Origin: Microthrixaceae bacterium
Lineage (GTDB): Bacteria > Actinomycetota > Acidimicrobiia > Acidimicrobiales > Microtrichaceae
Assembly: GCA_020845705.1 (NCBI GenBank)
Contig: JADLFH010000015.1
Location: forward strand, 1 to 64,000
Length of the DNA stretch: 64,000 nt
Direction: 5' to 3'
Shown here: piece by piece, positions 8,923 to 16,496 of the stretch
Position numbering within the stretch: position 1 is the stretch's first letter
Layout of the letters: each line of letters begins with the position of its first letter
Notes under the pieces: model-generated
Told to the model about the DNA's origin: nothing
The model's database searches: none
The model's input: only the letters and a program-made list of their open reading frames with translations
Made by a program: the position numbers and the translations under genes

Positions 8923-9759
8923 ATGGGGTTGGTTTCCCAGCGCCTGGGTTTCGGTCCAGAGGATCGGGTCGTCATCGTCAACTGTGACGACCTGGGACTG
9001 TGCCAAGCCACGAACGACGGCGTCTACGACTCGCTCCGGACAGGGCTGGCCACGAGCGCGTCTCTGATGGTTCCGTGTCCGTGGGCGCGCCACGCGGCCG
9101 CCGGCTACAGGGGCGAGGATGTTGGGGTCCACCTGACTCTCAACGCCGAGTTCGACTCGTACCGCTGGGGCCCCATCACCCACGCGCCTTCGCTGTTGGA
9201 CGGCGACGGAGGTTTCCCCCGGACACTGGAGGATCTCTGGGACCACGCGGACCTCGACGAGGTCCGTCGTGAGTGTGCCGCGCAGCTCGAACGGGCGGTG
9301 CTGTGGGGCTTCGACGTGACCCACCTCGACTCGCACATGGGGGCGCTACAGCTCCGTCCCGAGTTCTTCGACGTCTATCTCGACCTGGCGATCGAGCATC
9401 GACTCCCACTGAGGATGGCGGGCGCGTCGGGGCAGCGGATGGTGGGGTTCCCCTACCGGGATCGTGCCGAGGGGGAGGGAGTGGTGTTTCCCGATCACTT
9501 CGTTCTGGTCGACGGAGGGGTCGGCTCACGCCACAGCATCGAGCGGGTGGTGATGGACCTCCGGCCCGGCGTGACCGAGATCTACGTCCATCCGGCGCGT
9601 GACACTCCGGAGCTGCGTGCAATCGGAACCGACTGGCCTGCCCGCGTGGACGACTTGGCGCTGATGACCGCCGACTCGCAGCTTCGGGCGATGCTGGATC
9701 GTGCCGGTGCGGTGCTGATCGGCTGGCGTGCGATGCGATCACTCATGCGTGCAGGCTGA
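8923..9759 (+). CDS. ChbG/YdjC-type carbohydrate deacetylase
   Basis: Member of the YdjC/ChbG/HpnK family of metal-dependent deacetylases, which remove N-acetyl groups from diacetylchitobiose, acetylglucosamine lipids and similar sugars. Metal-binding motifs are visible as VNCDDLGLC near the N-terminus, THLDSHMG in the middle and EIYVHPA near the C-terminus. ATG 8923 has TGAGGT just upstream; GTG 8914, overlapping the mca stop, is the alternative. It follows mca directly, so both may belong to one unit handling amide bonds on sugar-linked compounds, which is inference. Its 3' end overlaps the convergent thermonuclease gene by 21 bases. Confidence 0.8.
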   Translation: MGLVSQRLGFGPEDRVVIVNCDDLGLCQATNDGVYDSLRTGLATSASLMVPCPWARHAAAGYRGEDVGVHLTLNAEFDSYRWGPITHAPSLLDGDGGFPRTLEDLWDHADLDEVRRECAAQLERAVLWGFDVTHLDSHMGALQLRPEFFDVYLDLAIEHRLPLRMAGASGQRMVGFPYRDRAEGEGVVFPDHFVLVDGGVGSRHSIERVVMDLRPGVTEIYVHPARDTPELRAIGTDWPARVDDLALMTADSQLRAMLDRAGAVLIGWRAMRSLMRAG

Positions 9760-10245
9760 CCAGAGCCCGGATCCCGACTCTCTGGCGGCGCGCTGTGAGG
9801 CCGTGAAGCGCTCGACGTGAGCGATGTTCGGCGGGATGGTGAGGAGCTGTCCATAGCCGTCGCGCAGGAGCGCATCGTTGACGAAAAGCCCGTCACGCGA
9901 GCGATACAGGTACGCGAGCAGGCGGCCGTAGCGGTCGCGTTGCTCGACATCACGCTCGAGGCGCACCTCGGTGCCTTCCGGGAGGAGCGACTTGGTGTGA
10001 GCGCCGGCCTCCTTGCCGAAGCACCCCACCGGTCGACGCGGGTCCACTGTTTCGGGTGTGTCGACCCCGATGAGACGCACGTTCTCCTCGCTGCCGCCGA
10101 TGTTCACCACGACTGTGTCGCCGTCGACCACCCGCAGCACCGTCGCGGCGCCTGCCGGTCGTGAGGGGGTCTCGGCGCAACCCGCCAAGAGCGCACCGAT
10201 CGCGACGAGGAGCACGCGCCGGAAGATGCGCGTGGGGTTGATCAC
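9739..10245 (-). CDS. Thermonuclease (SNase)-family lipoprotein
   Basis: Predicted exported nuclease tethered to the membrane. A basic, hydrophobic signal sequence ends in the lipobox LAGC, with Cys about residue 23. The staphylococcal-nuclease fold follows: VVDGDTVVV (calcium Asp), VRLIGVDTPE (catalytic Arg and Glu) and RDRYGRLLAYLY (second Arg), so the active-site residues are intact. It starts with GTG 10245 (MINPTRIF), overlapping the stop of the upstream 56-codon gene by four bases (GTGA), so translation is probably coupled. It could digest extracellular DNA or RNA for nutrient use; this is inferred from the family. Confidence 0.87.
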   Translation of the reverse strand: MINPTRIFRRVLLVAIGALLAGCAETPSRPAGAATVLRVVDGDTVVVNIGGSEENVRLIGVDTPETVDPRRPVGCFGKEAGAHTKSLLPEGTEVRLERDVEQRDRYGRLLAYLYRSRDGLFVNDALLRDGYGQLLTIPPNIAHVERFTASQRAARESGSGLWSACTHE

Positions 10246-10412
10246 GCGGCGTGGGGATGGTCGGTGTCGGGTTTGTCGCCGCCGGCGGACTTGCCGTGGC
10301 AGCGGAGCACTTCGCGAGCCGCGGCGATCCCCCGGAGGCCGACTTCGATGGTGTGGTCGTCGAGCCGCCAGTCGGGTTCGTCGGGATCGATGAGGACCAG
10401 TTGCCTACTCAT
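10242..10412 (-). CDS. Small conserved-looking protein coupled to the thermonuclease
   Basis: A 56-aa ORF starting MSRQLVLIDPDEPDWRLDDHT and ending in HPHAA. The sequence is mostly hydrophilic with one short helix-like centre (GLRGIAAAREVLR) and no membrane segment. The ORF track extends it upstream to 10523, but that part overlaps the amidase 3' end and a probable terminator, so ATG 10412 is favoured. The stop overlaps the start of the SNase gene. I do not recognise the family and assign no function; reality as a gene rests on the tight overlap and coding-like composition. Confidence 0.6.
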   Translation of the reverse strand: MSRQLVLIDPDEPDWRLDDHTIEVGLRGIAAAREVLRCHGKSAGGDKPDTDHPHAA

Positions 10413-10481
10413 GGTTCCATTCTGCCCAGGGGGTGTGACAACGAACCCCGTCGCACTTCGATCTCCGAGCTCCACAACCCC

Positions 10482-10500
10482 CACCCCCCCTACAGGGGTG
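10482..10500 (-). terminator. Hairpin at the amidase stop codon
   Basis: CACCCC pairs with GGGGTG around a seven-base loop that contains the amidase stop codon. On the minus strand it is followed by a G-rich tract, not a T-run. Possible intrinsic-like terminator; weak. Confidence 0.35.
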
Positions 10501-11878
10501 CTGCCGCTGCGACAAGCGGCCACGGGCGTTCTCTCTCCATGATCGCGGCCAGGTCCAACAGCAGTTGGTCTTCGTGATGGCGCCCGATGATCTGCATGCC
10601 GACGGGGAGACCGTCTATCTGCTCGATCGGAACCGATACGGCCGGATTGCCGACGACGTTGGCGGGGATGGTCAGGACCCCGTTGTTCTCGGGTCCAACG
10701 GGCTTACCGGCGACCTGTTGGTTCAGGTACACGTCGGCACCGAAGGCGACATCGGGATTGGTCGCGGCGATCACGAAGTCCACCTCGTCGAAGATGGCCG
10801 CCATCGTCTGGTTGAGTCGGGTTCGTGCGCTCTCGACGTTCGCCATCATCTTCAGGTTGAAGTGCTCGTTCGCGAGTTGGAGGCCGAAGGAGATCTCGGT
10901 GGTGAGCTCGTCCCGGCATTCGGGCCAGCGGTCACCAAGCGTGCGCTGGAGTTGAACCAGGTTCGCCATCGCCCACTCGAATCCGACGCCGGGCATGTTC
11001 ACCGCCAGGCCGACCACCTCGAGGCCGGCGTCTTTGACCAGCAGCTCTGCTGCTTCCAAGACGTTCGCCTCCACTGCCGGGTTCAGAGTGGCGACGCCGA
11101 GGTCGGGCACTATCGCAACCCTCTTGCCGTGGAGGTCGAAGGTGCCCAGATCGCGCTCCCATTCCTCCCGCTTGGGCAGCGAGTAGGGATCGCGCATGTC
11201 GTAACCACACGACACGTCGTACCAGCGGGCGACATCGCGTACCGACCGCGCCATCGGGCCGTAGACCACCGTCAGGGGGTTGATCTCCGTGTGGGGGCCA
11301 CGCGGGATGCGTCCGGCGGTCCCCTTCATGCCGAGGAGACCGTTGAAGCCGGCTGGTATCCGGATCGAGCCCCCTCCGTCGCCTCCGGTCGCGATCGAGA
11401 CCAGGCCACCGGCGACCGCCGCCGCGGAGCCCCCGGAGGATCCCCCGGCGGTGCGGCCCTGTTGCCATGGGTTGTGGGTGACGCCGTAGATGCGGTTCAC
11501 GCTGATGTTCAGTCCGCCGAACTCGCTCGCGTTGCACATGCCGACGGGGACCACGCCGGCCTCGAAGAGGCGGGTGACATGGGTTGCGGAGTGATCGGCG
11601 ATCGTCCCCTTCAACGCCAACGAGCAGCTGTCGTCAGGCCAGCCCTCCACGGGCATGAGTGCCTTGAACCCGACCGGCACCCCACCGAAGGGCTGGGACA
11701 CGTCCGCCGATGCGGCGGCCGCGCGGGCACGGTCCGGGTCGAGGAACGTGAAGGCATTCAGGGTGGAGGCCTCGATCGCTGCAAGCGACGCCTCCAGTTC
11801 CTCTACGGGGGATCGTTCGCCGGAGCGGAATGCATCGACGAGCGAGCAGGTATCACCAAGCCACGGCGTGTCCGACAT
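10490..11878 (-). CDS. Amidase signature family hydrolase
   Basis: 462-aa amidase of the GatA/FAAH-type signature family, hydrolysing a C-N amide bond. The Ser-cisSer-Lys triad is visible as the Lys of GFKALMPVEG, the GGSSGGSAAAV segment and the nucleophile region GGDGGGSIRIPAG. It is a stand-alone gene without gatB or gatC nearby, so it is more likely a catabolic or detoxifying amidase than a GatCAB subunit. The usual VKD after the first motif is KAL here, a mild variation. TATTCT lies seven bases upstream of ATG 11878. The specific substrate is unknown. Confidence 0.87.
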   Translation of the reverse strand: MSDTPWLGDTCSLVDAFRSGERSPVEELEASLAAIEASTLNAFTFLDPDRARAAAASADVSQPFGGVPVGFKALMPVEGWPDDSCSLALKGTIADHSATHVTRLFEAGVVPVGMCNASEFGGLNISVNRIYGVTHNPWQQGRTAGGSSGGSAAAVAGGLVSIATGGDGGGSIRIPAGFNGLLGMKGTAGRIPRGPHTEINPLTVVYGPMARSVRDVARWYDVSCGYDMRDPYSLPKREEWERDLGTFDLHGKRVAIVPDLGVATLNPAVEANVLEAAELLVKDAGLEVVGLAVNMPGVGFEWAMANLVQLQRTLGDRWPECRDELTTEISFGLQLANEHFNLKMMANVESARTRLNQTMAAIFDEVDFVIAATNPDVAFGADVYLNQQVAGKPVGPENNGVLTIPANVVGNPAVSVPIEQIDGLPVGMQIIGRHHEDQLLLDLAAIMERERPWPLVAAAAPL

Positions 11879-11885
11879 GGTTGCC

Positions 11886-11891
11886 AGAATA
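11886..11891 (-). promoter_or_regulatory. -10 hexamer of the amidase gene
   Basis: TATTCT ends seven bases before ATG 11878 on the minus strand, consistent with a leaderless transcript. Inferred from position only. Confidence 0.5.
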
Positions 11892-11966
11892 GGTGAAAGA
11901 CGTTCGCGTCACCCGGAGGCGAACCTGGGGCCTTCGCTGTCTGCCGCCGCGTCGCTGAGCGCCGTA

Positions 11967-11972
11967 TACGGT
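11967..11972 (+). promoter_or_regulatory. -10 hexamer of the thioesterase gene
   Basis: TACGGT ends six bases before ATG 11979, consistent with a leaderless transcript and arguing against the much longer upstream ORF extension. Confidence 0.5.
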
Positions 11973-11978
11973 CCCACA

Positions 11979-12782
11979 ATGGACGCCGGCGAGTTCCTCG
12001 GACTGCAATCCACCCACAACCCGCATCGCTGGTACCTACCTGTGGTGCCGGGAATCGCGACAGCCGGGAGGTTTCTCTTCGGTGGATGTGGTCTGGGTGC
12101 CGCGATCGTCGCCATGGAGCGAGTGCTGGATCGTCCCGTTGTTTGGGCAACCGCGCAGTACCTGTCCTTTGCGATGGTCGACGAGGTGATGGACATCGAC
12201 GTGACGGTCGCGTCCCACGGCCACTTCACGTCCCAGGCGCGTGTGGTGGCACGGGTGGGCGACCGTGAGATCCTCACGGTGAACGCCGCATTGGGATCGC
12301 GGCCGACGCCGGTCGATCGGGGCTGGGGTGCAGCACCGTTGGTGCCGAGACCAGACGAGTGCCCCCAACGTCACAACCGGATCGTGGACGAGCAACTCGC
12401 CGGGTCGATCATGGATCGCCTCGACATCCGTCTCGCTGTGGGCGCGCAATGGGAGGACTTCCCCCACGCCGGGACGGCCGACGGCACCTCCGCCCTCTGG
12501 GTGCGTCTGCCGAACATCGACATTTCGGCCGCGTCTTTGGCCATCCTCGGCGACTACGTGCCCTACGGCATCGCGCAGGCGCTCGGTCACTGGACTCGCT
12601 CCAACAGCCTCGACAACACGTTGCGGACCATTCGCATCGTTGCGAGCGAGTGGGTGTTGCTGGACATAGCGGTGCACGGGGTGAACCAGGGGTTCGGTCA
12701 CGGCAGGGTCCACCTGTGGTCAGAGGACGGGGTCCGCCTCGGCACCGCCTCCCAGACCGCGATCGTCCGCGAGATCGAGTAA
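11979..12782 (+). CDS. Acyl-CoA thioesterase (double hotdog, TesB-like)
   Basis: 267-aa protein resembling acyl-CoA thioesterase II-type double-hotdog enzymes that release CoA from acyl-CoA. The N-terminal hotdog shows FLFGGCGLGAAIVAME and VVWATAQYLSFA; the second half contains LWVRLP, LAILGDYVPYGI and NSLDNTLRTIR, the last being the Asp-containing active-site segment typical of TesB-like proteins. The ORF track begins at 11655, but that part overlaps the divergent amidase; ATG 11979 fits the family start. It may balance free CoA in the acyl-CoA pathways encoded nearby. Confidence 0.8.
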   Translation: MDAGEFLGLQSTHNPHRWYLPVVPGIATAGRFLFGGCGLGAAIVAMERVLDRPVVWATAQYLSFAMVDEVMDIDVTVASHGHFTSQARVVARVGDREILTVNAALGSRPTPVDRGWGAAPLVPRPDECPQRHNRIVDEQLAGSIMDRLDIRLAVGAQWEDFPHAGTADGTSALWVRLPNIDISAASLAILGDYVPYGIAQALGHWTRSNSLDNTLRTIRIVASEWVLLDIAVHGVNQGFGHGRVHLWSEDGVRLGTASQTAIVREIE

Positions 12783-12810
12783 CCCCCCTCCGAACCGGGA
12801 GGGCGGGGGT
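12782..12810 (+). terminator. GC-rich hairpin after the thioesterase
   Basis: ACCCCCCTCC pairs with GGAGG and GGGGT across a short bulge, forming a stem of about ten pairs that starts in the TAA stop codon. No T-run follows. Confidence 0.4.
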
Positions 12811-12821
12811 GGGGCTGTGGG

Positions 12822-12827
12822 TAGGGT
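12822..12827 (+). promoter_or_regulatory. -10 hexamer of the first LLM oxidoreductase gene
   Basis: TAGGGT ends six bases before ATG 12834, consistent with a leaderless transcript. Confidence 0.5.
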
Positions 12828-12833
12828 CCGGGG

Positions 12834-13796
12834 ATGGAGCGGTACGGCATGACGATCCCCTTCGACGGGATACCTCTCGCAGAGCAGGGTGATTGGATCC
12901 GTGAGCTGGCGGATCTCGGATACACCGACGTGTGGTCGTCGGAGACCAACGGTGCGGACGGGTTCGCCCCCTTGGCGTTGGCCTCGGTGTGGGCGCCCAC
13001 GCTCAGGTTGGGCACGGCGATAATCCCCGCCTTCACCCGTGGTCCTGCCACTCTCGCCCAATCCGCAGCCACCATCGCCCACGCCGCGCCGGGACGGTTC
13101 GCGCTGGGCATCGGAACGTCTTCGAACGTCATCGTGGAGCGATGGAACGGGATCCCCTTCGAGGAGCCCTACCGCCAGGTCCAGGCCATGATCCGCTTCC
13201 TCCGCGCTGCGCTCGCCGGCGAGAAGGTCTCCGGTGACTTCGGTCGGTTCACGGTGCGCGGCTTTCGGCTGGGGATGGCCCCGCCTGAGCCGGCGGTGCC
13301 CATCCTGGTTGCAGCACTGCGTGAAGGGATGCTGCGCCTCGCCGGAAGCGAGGGCGACGGAGCCATCGTGAACTGGCTGTCGGCTGCCGATGTGTCGGCT
13401 GTGGCGCCCATTGTTGCCGGACAGGGCGACGGCAAGGAGATCGTGGCCCGTATCTTCGTGGCTCCGACAGAGGACCGCGAGCTGGTCATGCGCGCCGGGC
13501 GGATGGCGATCGCCGCCTACCTCAACGTCGGCGTCTACGCGGAGTTCCACCGCTGGTTGGGTCGAGGCGACGATCTCGCTGTCATGTGGCGGCGCTGGGC
13601 GGAAGGTGACCGCGTCGGCGCGTTGGAGGCGATCCCCGAGTCGCTCGTCGGCGAGTTGATCGTCTGGGGCTCTCCGCAGGCGTGCCGTGACCACATCGCC
13701 GAGTACGTGGCGAACGGAGTCACCACGCCCGTGCTCGCCCTGCTCCCAGCGGGCCTCGATCAGCGCCAGGCAATCCGCGCTCTGGCCCCTCGCTGA
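12834..13796 (+). CDS. LLM-class (probably F420-dependent) oxidoreductase
   Basis: 320-aa TIM-barrel oxidoreductase of the luciferase-like monooxygenase superfamily, in the branch that often uses coenzyme F420 rather than FMN. Family segments include TDVWSSETNGADGF near 31-44, LRLGTAIIPAFTRGP in beta-4, FALGIGTSSN near 90 and a C-terminal WGSPQACRDHIAEY. It lies tail to tail with a clear paralogue at 13875 and shares its layout. The substrate and cofactor cannot be read from the sequence with certainty; F420 use is a family-based inference. Confidence 0.82.
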   Translation: MERYGMTIPFDGIPLAEQGDWIRELADLGYTDVWSSETNGADGFAPLALASVWAPTLRLGTAIIPAFTRGPATLAQSAATIAHAAPGRFALGIGTSSNVIVERWNGIPFEEPYRQVQAMIRFLRAALAGEKVSGDFGRFTVRGFRLGMAPPEPAVPILVAALREGMLRLAGSEGDGAIVNWLSAADVSAVAPIVAGQGDGKEIVARIFVAPTEDRELVMRAGRMAIAAYLNVGVYAEFHRWLGRGDDLAVMWRRWAEGDRVGALEAIPESLVGELIVWGSPQACRDHIAEYVANGVTTPVLALLPAGLDQRQAIRALAPR

Positions 13797-13874
13797 GGGT
13801 CGCCACCGGCACCGGTCGGACCTGAGGCCCTCCATGGCGGCCGGTGACCACGACGTTGGTGCCGGCGAGTTCCG

Positions 13875-14888
13875 TCAGCCCAGCCCTTCGGCGACGGCGG
13901 TGATCGTCTCGGCCACCGCAGCTCGTCGGTCCGCAGCCCACGGAAGGGGCATCACCACGGGCACCTCGACGCCCGCTTCGACATAGGCCCGCACCGAGGA
14001 AGCAACGTGGCCGGGGTCGCCGACTATGTCGATGGCGTCGATCATCGCGTTGGAGATGGCGGCGAGCGCAGCGTCGCGGTCGCCCGTAGCGTGGTGCTCG
14101 GCCACCGCGGCCACGTCGTCGGCGAAGCCGGCACGTGCGAACGCCGCTGCGTAAGCGGGTACCACCGCGTAGGAGAACAGGTCCCGGCGCGCCAGTTCCG
14201 CTGCGGCATCGCGGTCGCCGACCCCTACGTGCACATAGGCGTAGACGGTGCAGGAACCGCTGAGTCGACCAGCGGCCACCTCGCCGGCACGTACCTGTTC
14301 GACACACCACCGCACCGCGGTGGCAGGGAGATAGTTGAGCAGTACGCCGTCGGCCACCTCCCCGGCCAGCCGCAGCATCTGGCCGTTGAGTGCACCAAGC
14401 AAGAGCTTGGGCCGACGTTCTCCGAGGCGCACCCCGAGGCGGAACCGGCGGCATCGGTAGAAGTCGCCATCGAAGGTGACTGCCTCGCCCGTGAGGCACT
14501 CGCGCACGAGGGTCAGGTACTCCCGGCACCGTGCGACGGGCCGCTCCCCGTAGGGGGTGCCGTGCCACTGGCCGGTGACAACGGGGCTCGAGACGCCGAC
14601 GCCCAAGACGACCTCGATGTCGGGTTGGAGCGATTGAAGGGTTGCGGCGCCCATCGCCGCCAACATCGGAGTGCGCAGTTGCAGCGCCAGAACCCCGGTG
14701 CCGAGGTCCATCCCCGGTGCCACTGCCCCAACTGCCGCCAGTGACGCGAACGCCTCGGGCCCGGTTGTCTCGGCGGTCCAGTACGAGCGGTAACCCAGGT
14801 CCTTGGCCAGTCGGGCTGCACTCAGCATCGTGTCGGTGCCGAGGGCCTGGATGCTGGCGGCTGTGACGCCGAGGGGCGGTCTGGTCAT
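13875..14888 (-). CDS. LLM-class (probably F420-dependent) oxidoreductase, paralogue
   Basis: 337-aa luciferase-like oxidoreductase, related over its whole length to the convergent gene at 12834. Matching landmarks are SYWTAETTGPEAFASL, MDLGTGVLALQLRTP, VVLGVGVSSPVVTGQWHG and ADGVLLNYLPA. The C-terminal IVGDPGHVASSVRAYVEAGV is typical of F420-dependent members. ATG 14888 (MTRPPLG) is chosen over GTG 14900, which lies inside a TAGCGT -10-like hexamer. The pair probably arose by duplication with inversion; substrates are unknown. Confidence 0.82.
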   Translation of the reverse strand: MTRPPLGVTAASIQALGTDTMLSAARLAKDLGYRSYWTAETTGPEAFASLAAVGAVAPGMDLGTGVLALQLRTPMLAAMGAATLQSLQPDIEVVLGVGVSSPVVTGQWHGTPYGERPVARCREYLTLVRECLTGEAVTFDGDFYRCRRFRLGVRLGERRPKLLLGALNGQMLRLAGEVADGVLLNYLPATAVRWCVEQVRAGEVAAGRLSGSCTVYAYVHVGVGDRDAAAELARRDLFSYAVVPAYAAAFARAGFADDVAAVAEHHATGDRDAALAAISNAMIDAIDIVGDPGHVASSVRAYVEAGVEVPVVMPLPWAADRRAAVAETITAVAEGLG

Positions 14889-14900
14889 GGTGAGGGGCAC

Positions 14901-15148
14901 GCTACCGGGCGGTGGGTTCGGGACGGCCCTGGCGCCTGGTGAGTGCCTCGCGAACCGCTCGGCTGAAGACCTCTACCACGGATTTTCGGCCTGGGCAGCT
15001 TTCCTCTGGTGCCCAGGCGGGAATTCACTTGCGGAGGCGTGGCCCGGGCCTGACACTCTGCTGAAGCGACACCCCACGGGCCGCTGTGCGGACAGGGATC
15101 ACCTGTGGGGCGTAGGCTGGTGCCCAGGAGAGATGAGTGGAGGACCAC
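14901..15148. other. Intergenic region with palindrome and repeated half-site
   Basis: This 248-base divergent spacer contains no convincing coding sequence. GCCTGGGCA (14989-14997) and TGCCCAGGC (15010-15018) form a perfect nine-base inverted repeat with a 12-base loop. CTGGTGCCCAGG occurs at 15006-15017 and again at 15117-15128. The second copy abuts TAGGCT (15113-15118), a possible -10 for the 55-codon gene, as an operator would. The binding protein is unknown. Confidence 0.45.
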
Positions 15149-15316
15149 ATGGCTGAGACCACAGAGGTGGAAACCATCACCGAAGCGCTCGCTCTGATCG
15201 ATCGCGGGCTGGGCTCGATCGCCGAGCGCTCGATCGTTTCGGCGTCTGAGGTGGCCGACCTTCTGCTCGACGTGCGCACGTTGCTGACCCGCCCCGAGGT
15301 GGTGTCGGCCAACTGA
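15149..15316 (+). CDS. 55-residue small protein, not in the ORF track
   Basis: ATG 15149 follows GGAGG by five bases, a textbook Shine-Dalgarno. The product begins MAETTEVETITEALALIDRG and ends with a stretch rich in Leu and Val (VADLLLDVRTLL). It is acidic and looks amphipathic-helical, with no signal peptide or membrane span. It is followed after 82 bases by the CoA transferase gene on the same strand. I recognise no family. Support comes from the strong ribosome binding site and the clean reading frame in an otherwise gene-free spacer. Confidence 0.6.
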   Translation: MAETTEVETITEALALIDRGLGSIAERSIVSASEVADLLLDVRTLLTRPEVVSAN

Positions 15317-15398
15317 GCGGCTGGATCGATTCGGTCCGCCAGGGCCAGGAGTCCCCACGCTGAGCGAACAATCCGCAACGCCGCTTCCGCTGGAGGGG

Positions 15399-16490
15399 AT
15401 GCGCGTGATCGACCTTTCCACGGTCGTCGCGGGCCCCGCAGCGACGCGCTATCTGGCCGATTTCGGTGCCGACGTGATCAAGGTCGAGCGTCCCGGTGGC
15501 GACGGGGTCCGAAACATGGGCTGGCGAGACCCCGGCGACGGCACCACGTTGTGGTGGAAGCTGGTCAACCGCAACAAGCGGTGCGTGGTGTTGGACCTGA
15601 AGGTGGACCGCGACCGCGACGTGCTGTTGGGTCTGGTCGACGGCGCGCACGTGCTGGTCGAGAACTTCCGGCCGGGCACCCTCGAGCGGCTGGGCCTCGG
15701 TCCCGATGTGCTGCATGAGCGCAATCCCCGGTTGGTCATCACGCGGGTTAGCGGCTTCGGCCAGGACGGTCCGTACGCGCAGCGGCCCGGGTTCGCCAGC
15801 ATCGCGGAGGCCATGAGCGGTTACGTGGCGCTGAGCGGCGAGCCCGACGGGCAGCCGCTACTGCCGCCGGTGGCGCTCACCGACGAGGTCACCGGTTTGG
15901 CCGCGGCGCTCGTGACGATGGTTGCGCTGCATTCGGGGGTCGGTCAGGTGGTCGATGTCAACCTGCTGGAATCGATCTCTCAGATCATGGGCCCGCTGTT
16001 GAGCGCCTTCCTGTTGACCGGATACGAGCAACCCCGCCTCGGCGCCGGTATCCCTTACACAGTGCCCCGCGGCACATACCGCAGTGCCGACGGGGTGTGG
16101 CTGGCCATCTCCACATCCTCGGAGTCGGTAGCGGCCAGGGTCATGGAGCTGATCGGCGTCGGTGACGACAGGCGTTTCGAGTCGTTCGCGGGTCGCGTCG
16201 AGCACCGTGAGGAGCTCGACGCGCTGGTTGCGAGTTGGGTGGGCGAACGCAGCGCCGACGAGGTGCTCGATGCCTTCGATCGGGCCGAGGCCGCCGCTGC
16301 GCCGGTGTTGGGTGTGGGCCAGCTCAGCGCGGACGCCCAAGTCGTCGCCCGCGGAATGGTGAGCGAGCTCGACGGGGTGCCGATGCAGGGGCTGTTGGCG
16401 CGGCTCTCCGCCACGCCCGGAGCGTTGCGATGGGCCGGTCGGGAACTGGATGCAGACGGCCCCGAGATCCGCGCCGACGGCTGGGGCTGA
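15399..16490 (+). CDS. CaiB/BaiF (family III) CoA transferase
   Basis: 363-aa family III CoA transferase moving CoA between carboxylates, or alpha-methylacyl-CoA racemase-like. Landmarks are RVIDLSTVVAGP and FGADVIKVERPGGD at the N-terminus, VENFRPGTLERLGLG, and ALTDEVTG near residue 162, where the catalytic Asp of the family lies. ATG 15399 is the only standard start in frame, but homologues usually have PLEG before RVIDLS, and here the upstream codons LPLEG are present. CTG 15360, with AGGAG eight bases before it, may be the real start. It could feed acyl-CoA intermediates into the beta-oxidation genes nearby. Confidence 0.85.
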   Translation: MRVIDLSTVVAGPAATRYLADFGADVIKVERPGGDGVRNMGWRDPGDGTTLWWKLVNRNKRCVVLDLKVDRDRDVLLGLVDGAHVLVENFRPGTLERLGLGPDVLHERNPRLVITRVSGFGQDGPYAQRPGFASIAEAMSGYVALSGEPDGQPLLPPVALTDEVTGLAAALVTMVALHSGVGQVVDVNLLESISQIMGPLLSAFLLTGYEQPRLGAGIPYTVPRGTYRSADGVWLAISTSSESVAARVMELIGVGDDRRFESFAGRVEHREELDALVASWVGERSADEVLDAFDRAEAAAAPVLGVGQLSADAQVVARGMVSELDGVPMQGLLARLSATPGALRWAGRELDADGPEIRADGWG

Positions 16491-16496
16491 ACTACC

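Noticed and set aside
9739-10412. Toxin-antitoxin pair (SNase plus small protein)
   Set aside because: The nuclease is an exported lipoprotein, so a cytosolic antitoxin is not needed, and no known antitoxin motif is visible. Kept only as an open question.
13797-13874. Bidirectional terminator between the two LLM genes
   Set aside because: CACCGGC/GCCGGTG can pair only across a loop of about 30 bases and no compact stem exists.
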